A DNA stretch of 64,000 nt from Nonlabens sp. YIK11. Its GTDB lineage: Bacteria; Bacteroidota; Bacteroidia; Flavobacteriales; Flavobacteriaceae. Positions 60,997 through 64,000 of the stretch are shown here, piece by piece. The position numbers were made by a program, and so were the translations under genes. The first letter of the stretch is position 1. Every line of letters starts with the position of its first letter. The stretch spans positions 992,001-1,056,000 of the forward strand of contig NZ_LBMJ01000001.1 in assembly GCF_001413925.1 (NCBI RefSeq), written 5' to 3'. Below the pieces are notes generated by a model. The model ran no database searches. It worked only from the letters and a program-made list of their open reading frames with translations, and was not told the DNA's origin.

Positions 60997-61821
60997 ATGA
61001 TACAACTCATCGCCACAGACATCGACGGTACGCTACTGGATGGAAACCGTTTTATTTCTGCAAAAACTGCAGAAATCTTCAATCAATTGGAGCTGCCTAA
61101 GATCCTCATTTCTGCGCGCATGCCGCAAGCCATGTACTACTTGCAGGAAGCGCTTAATATTCAAGGGCTGCCTATTGTCTGTTATAACGGCGCCTTGGTG
61201 CTGCATCAAGAAGAGGTTCTACATAGTGATAGTATTTCTTTTGATATCATCAAGGACCTCGCTACAATAGGCCTGGATCACGATATCCACGTCAGTTTGT
61301 ATCGTGGCAAGGAGTGGTTTGTAATCCAACGGGACCAGTGGACACTTAGGGAAATCAACAACACGCGTGTAGAGCCTACCGTTCAGGATTTGGAAGAGAC
61401 CTTGGAGTATTTCAAAAAAACTCAAGATGCCGGTGGTGCCCATAAAATTATGTTCATGGGTGATGCAGATCGTATGGAACTCGCTTTCGCGAAAGCGGAA
61501 AAATATCATTCCTCAATGGTTCATTTGTACCGCTCAAAAGATACCTATACTGAAATATCGCCTAAGAACATCTCCAAAAAATCAGCCCTGGAATTATTGA
61601 TCCAGCGCAATTATCCATCCATCGCCATGTCTGGCGTGGCAGCCTTTGGCGATAATTATAATGATACTGAGATGCTCGCTGGCGCTGGATATGGAGTTGC
61701 GGTAGCTAATGGCCGCGATGAGGTCAAACAGGCCGCAAATCACATCACAGCCCATCATAAGGAAGATGGCGTGGCCCTATGGCTGGAGGAATTTGTACTC
61801 AACAAAAAAGCGACCCTGTAG
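60997..61821 (+). CDS. Cof-type HAD phosphatase
   Basis: A 274-residue HAD-superfamily hydrolase of the Cof/YbiV subfamily. Motif I is DIDGTLLDG (nucleophile Asp8, Asp10), motif II ILISAR, and motif III/IV GDNYNDTEMLAGAG near residue 227 after Lys in ISKKSALE. A C2-type cap lies between. It dephosphorylates sugar phosphates or similar small molecules in the cytosol. The CGCTTTCGCGAAAGCG palindrome falls inside the gene and encodes LAFAKAE. Confidence 0.9.
   Translation: MIQLIATDIDGTLLDGNRFISAKTAEIFNQLELPKILISARMPQAMYYLQEALNIQGLPIVCYNGALVLHQEEVLHSDSISFDIIKDLATIGLDHDIHVSLYRGKEWFVIQRDQWTLREINNTRVEPTVQDLEETLEYFKKTQDAGGAHKIMFMGDADRMELAFAKAEKYHSSMVHLYRSKDTYTEISPKNISKKSALELLIQRNYPSIAMSGVAAFGDNYNDTEMLAGAGYGVAVANGRDEVKQAANHITAHHKEDGVALWLEEFVLNKKATL
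61482..61497. repeat. CGCTTTCGCGAAAGCG palindrome, copy 4 (in a gene)
   Basis: The 16-bp palindrome lies within the HAD phosphatase gene, in frame and without breaking it. Confidence 0.85.
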
Positions 61822-61831
61822 GTCGCTTTTT
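61808..61831. terminator. terminator after HAD phosphatase
   Basis: AAGCGACC/GGTCGCTT hairpin with a T-run on the plus strand and an A-run on the other. It overlaps the last codons and also faces the convergent lipoprotein gene. Confidence 0.75.
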
Positions 61832-61854
61832 GATGTGTTTTATAAGTTGTAAAC

Positions 61855-62391
61855 TTAGTTCTGGATCTGGATCACATCTGCAGATCCTAGATTTGCTATG
61901 TTGATAACAGAGTTGTAGTCACTAACATCCAGTCTTGGATCGCTGGCAACCTCTGATGGTAAAATAACGAATCTAAAAGTTTGGTTGTTGACGTCTGCTG
62001 TTGTCAAATTATTGAAATCGGTGGAAATAGGTCCGTCGATAAACAGTCTTGCATCTACGATGGTAAAGTCATAATTGTAACGGAAATCTCCAAAATCGCT
62101 AAAAATGGTCTGTGGCAAAGCTCTCCATACATCAACGGTACGACCATCATCAGTACTAGCTTGTTCAAACAAGATGTAAGCAAGAACTACATCAGTGTCA
62201 AAAAGTTCAAAATTATTAGGGTAATTCACAGGTACAGAATAATCTGGTGCCGTGAAATTAACAGTGGTCTCAAAAATCAAAGCGGTTTCTGCATCCAGTC
62301 CATCAAGACCGTCAAATCCTGGAGGTCCTTGATCGCCTTCACAAGAAGCAAAACCAACGGCTATAGCTAATAGTAATAGTATTTTTTTCAT
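61855..62391 (-). CDS. small lipoprotein with collagen-like stretch
   Basis: A 178-residue protein with a lipoprotein signal (GFASCEG, Cys17). Immediately after the Cys come a few Gly-x-y triplets (GDQGPPGFDGLDGLDAE), a short collagen-like stalk common in Flavobacteriaceae lipoproteins, and then a beta-rich domain of about 140 residues. It is probably exposed at the cell surface. The function is unknown. Confidence 0.75.
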   Translation of the reverse strand: MKKILLLLAIAVGFASCEGDQGPPGFDGLDGLDAETALIFETTVNFTAPDYSVPVNYPNNFELFDTDVVLAYILFEQASTDDGRTVDVWRALPQTIFSDFGDFRYNYDFTIVDARLFIDGPISTDFNNLTTADVNNQTFRFVILPSEVASDPRLDVSDYNSVINIANLGSADVIQIQN

Positions 62392-62445
62392 AATGTAGTA
62401 ATTTAGGTTTTTGAGAGTTCAATAAGTATGCCTAAATTAAGATCT

Positions 62446-63588
62446 ATGAAAACCTGCCTCACTCTAATTGTACTTTATTTAGCAAACTTCTTGAATACGA
62501 CCGCTCAAGAGTATGAAGCAGATAGCTTGATGGCAATAGGAAATTACCGCGAGGCATTAAATTCCTATCGTGAACTTGACACCACTGCTGACAATACGTT
62601 TAAAATGGCTCGAGCTTATGTCGCATTAGGCGACACAGATCAAGCCATCAACTCTTACAAGCAAGGCCTGGAAATGGAACCAGAAGCGATACGACCAAGG
62701 TTTGAATTGGGGCGCTTATATTTACGGACCAGCAATGTTTTTGAAAGCCTTTGGTTATTCAAACAGTTAAACGAAGAGTTTCCAGAAAACGCAACCTATC
62801 TATTTTATAAGGGACAAGCTCATGAACAATTAAAATCAGAGGATCTAGCCATGGACGTTTATGAGAATGTCCTCAAAATGGATCCTGATTACCGCAGGGC
62901 AAGATTGGAACTGGTTCCATTGTTAATTCAAAACAGGGAAACAGGACCAGCGATCAAATACTGTATTGAGGTTTTAAATGAAAACCCTGATGATATCAAA
63001 TTCAATAGTCTCATTGCTCAAGCCTATTATCATGCCAAGATCTACTCAAAAGCCATTGAGCACCTAGAGCGGCTTTTTGAATTGGGAAATGATACAGAGT
63101 TCAATCGCCGTACGCTGGCGATCAGTTACATCCAGGATGCTCAATGGCAAAAAGGCATTGAGAACATTCAAATCTTTCTGGAGCAGTATAACGATAAGGA
63201 TGCAGACCTATATTTTCTAAAATCAAAAGCGCATCTGCGACTTCAAGAATATGATGAGGCTCAAGATGCCATAGAATATGCCATCATGTATAAAAGGCCA
63301 TCTATTGCACAGGAATATCTTCAAATGGCATCTATTATGGCGGCAAGAGAGGATTTTAAAGGTACTTTTGAAACGATGCAATTAGCTGTCAAAGAAAACG
63401 CAGAAGACGATGTTGCCGCTTACCAATTAGTTGTTGCGGCAGACCGTTATTTTAAGGATAAAAAGTCCATTCTGAAGTACTATGAGCGTTTTCTTGACAA
63501 ATTTGGAACGTCCAGTGATTATGCAGAGATCGCGGAATCCCGAGCTAATGACCTCAAGAAGGAAATTTTCATGAACATAGAAAAGTGA
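62446..63588 (+). CDS. exported TPR-repeat protein
   Basis: A 380-residue protein starting MKTCLTLIVLYL at ATG 62446. An ATG 18 bases upstream is in frame but would weaken the signal peptide. After cleavage at TTAQE the rest is at least nine tetratricopeptide repeats, for example KMARAYVALGDTDQAINSYK and FELGRLYLRTSNVFESLWLF. TPR arrays mediate protein contacts. Its stop overlaps the start of the next gene. Confidence 0.85.
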   Translation: MKTCLTLIVLYLANFLNTTAQEYEADSLMAIGNYREALNSYRELDTTADNTFKMARAYVALGDTDQAINSYKQGLEMEPEAIRPRFELGRLYLRTSNVFESLWLFKQLNEEFPENATYLFYKGQAHEQLKSEDLAMDVYENVLKMDPDYRRARLELVPLLIQNRETGPAIKYCIEVLNENPDDIKFNSLIAQAYYHAKIYSKAIEHLERLFELGNDTEFNRRTLAISYIQDAQWQKGIENIQIFLEQYNDKDADLYFLKSKAHLRLQEYDEAQDAIEYAIMYKRPSIAQEYLQMASIMAAREDFKGTFETMQLAVKENAEDDVAAYQLVVAADRYFKDKKSILKYYERFLDKFGTSSDYAEIAESRANDLKKEIFMNIEK

Positions 63589-64000
63589 GGCTAGTTTCAA
63601 AACATATCACTTTAACTCTCTCATATGGGTTAGTATTGCTACTATCCATCACAGCTTGTAAATCAGAGTTGGACAAGGATCGAGAAGCAGCTCAAATTGC
63701 CTCTAAGCGATTTCAAGAGCTGGATACAACCACCGTGGACGTCTATCCACAATTTAAGGACTGCGATGAGTTGCTCTCTTCATCAGACTGTTTTTATAAG
63801 AACCTTCACCAATTGATTAAGTCCAGATTATCTAGTGACACCTTATCTATGGAGATCAAGGCAAAAGACAGTCTGGTCGCACAATTCACCGTGAATAAGG
63901 CAGGACGTATTTCCTACGACAGCATTTCCAGATGTGCCAACCATCTGGATAAAATGTACCTGGATTCTATCATGCAGCAAAAATTTCAGGATCTGCCTAC
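63585..64000 (+). CDS. lipoprotein, start only (runs off the window)
   Basis: GTG at 63585 overlaps the TPR stop (GTGA) and opens a frame that reaches the window end, 138 codons seen. The N-terminus is a lipoprotein signal (LLLSITACK, Cys25). The visible mature part contains DCDELLSSSDCF and TVNKAGRISYDSISR, like the start of a TonB-C-type or small-protein domain. It is in one operon with the TPR protein. Confidence 0.65.
   Translation, partial: MRLVSKHITLTLSYGLVLLLSITACKSELDKDREAAQIASKRFQELDTTTVDVYPQFKDCDELLSSSDCFYKNLHQLIKSRLSSDTLSMEIKAKDSLVAQFTVNKAGRISYDSISRCANHLDKMYLDSIMQQKFQDLP

Overview
The window is a Flavobacteriaceae-type (Bacteroidota) chromosome segment. The evidence is TAnnTTTG minus-7 promoter boxes, an almost complete lack of Shine-Dalgarno sites, a SusC/SusD pair, type IX secretion (T9SS) C-terminal domains and lipoproteins with Bacteroidota-like N-termini. 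It has three parts.

(1) Positions 1-2005 and 25457-26314 are ordinary chromosome: the end of an unknown gene, an M20 dipeptidase, tRNA-Leu(UAG) and an Fpg/Nei-type glycosylase. Between them, at 2037-25456, lies a genomic island of about 23.4 kb inserted in tRNA-Leu. It is bounded by a perfect 52-bp repeat of the tRNA 3' half (2037-2088 and 25405-25456). A tyrosine recombinase sits at the tRNA end, and a pair of repeated arm-type motifs occurs at both ends.

(2) Most of the island (3632-24241) is an integron-like cassette array, the most unusual thing here. A second, divergently transcribed tyrosine recombinase (24355-25212) lies about 110 bp from the first cassette. I count 34 head-to-tail cassettes in minus-strand orientation: 21 gene cassettes (23 genes, here C1-C21 counted from the recombinase) and 13 copies of a gene-less cassette of about 384 bp (S1-S13). 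Each cassette begins with GTT on the minus strand. Its first 10 bases recur as the inverted partner at the start of its own attC-like hairpin, followed by a position 11 that is A at the gene start and G at the attC in every intact gene cassette. attC-like sites are 65-240 bp. The recombinase has the R-K-H-R-H-Y residues but lacks the extra patch that marks canonical IntI. Cargo is mostly small membrane proteins and lipoproteins of unknown function, plus an AbiTii-like protein, an RDD protein, a GIY-YIG-like protein, a YwqK-like protein and a tRNA-like element.

(3) Positions 26453-60092 form a pectin utilisation locus. It holds uxaC-uxaB-uxaA for uronate catabolism, a LacI-family regulator, a PL9 lyase, a SusC-SusD operon with DUF4957-like, GH28, DUF4861, GH105, a frameshifted GH43 and an esterase, two PL1 lyases, two CE8 pectin methylesterases (one fused to PL10), a CE12 acetylesterase and another esterase. 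Six copies of a palindromic operator (TGTAATCGATTACA type) lie in front of the transcription units, several directly abutting a minus-7 box, which marks a single LacI regulon. The last 4 kb hold a truncated GIY-YIG gene, tRNA-Asp, a Cof-type HAD phosphatase, a lipoprotein with a collagen-like stretch, a TPR protein and the start of another lipoprotein.
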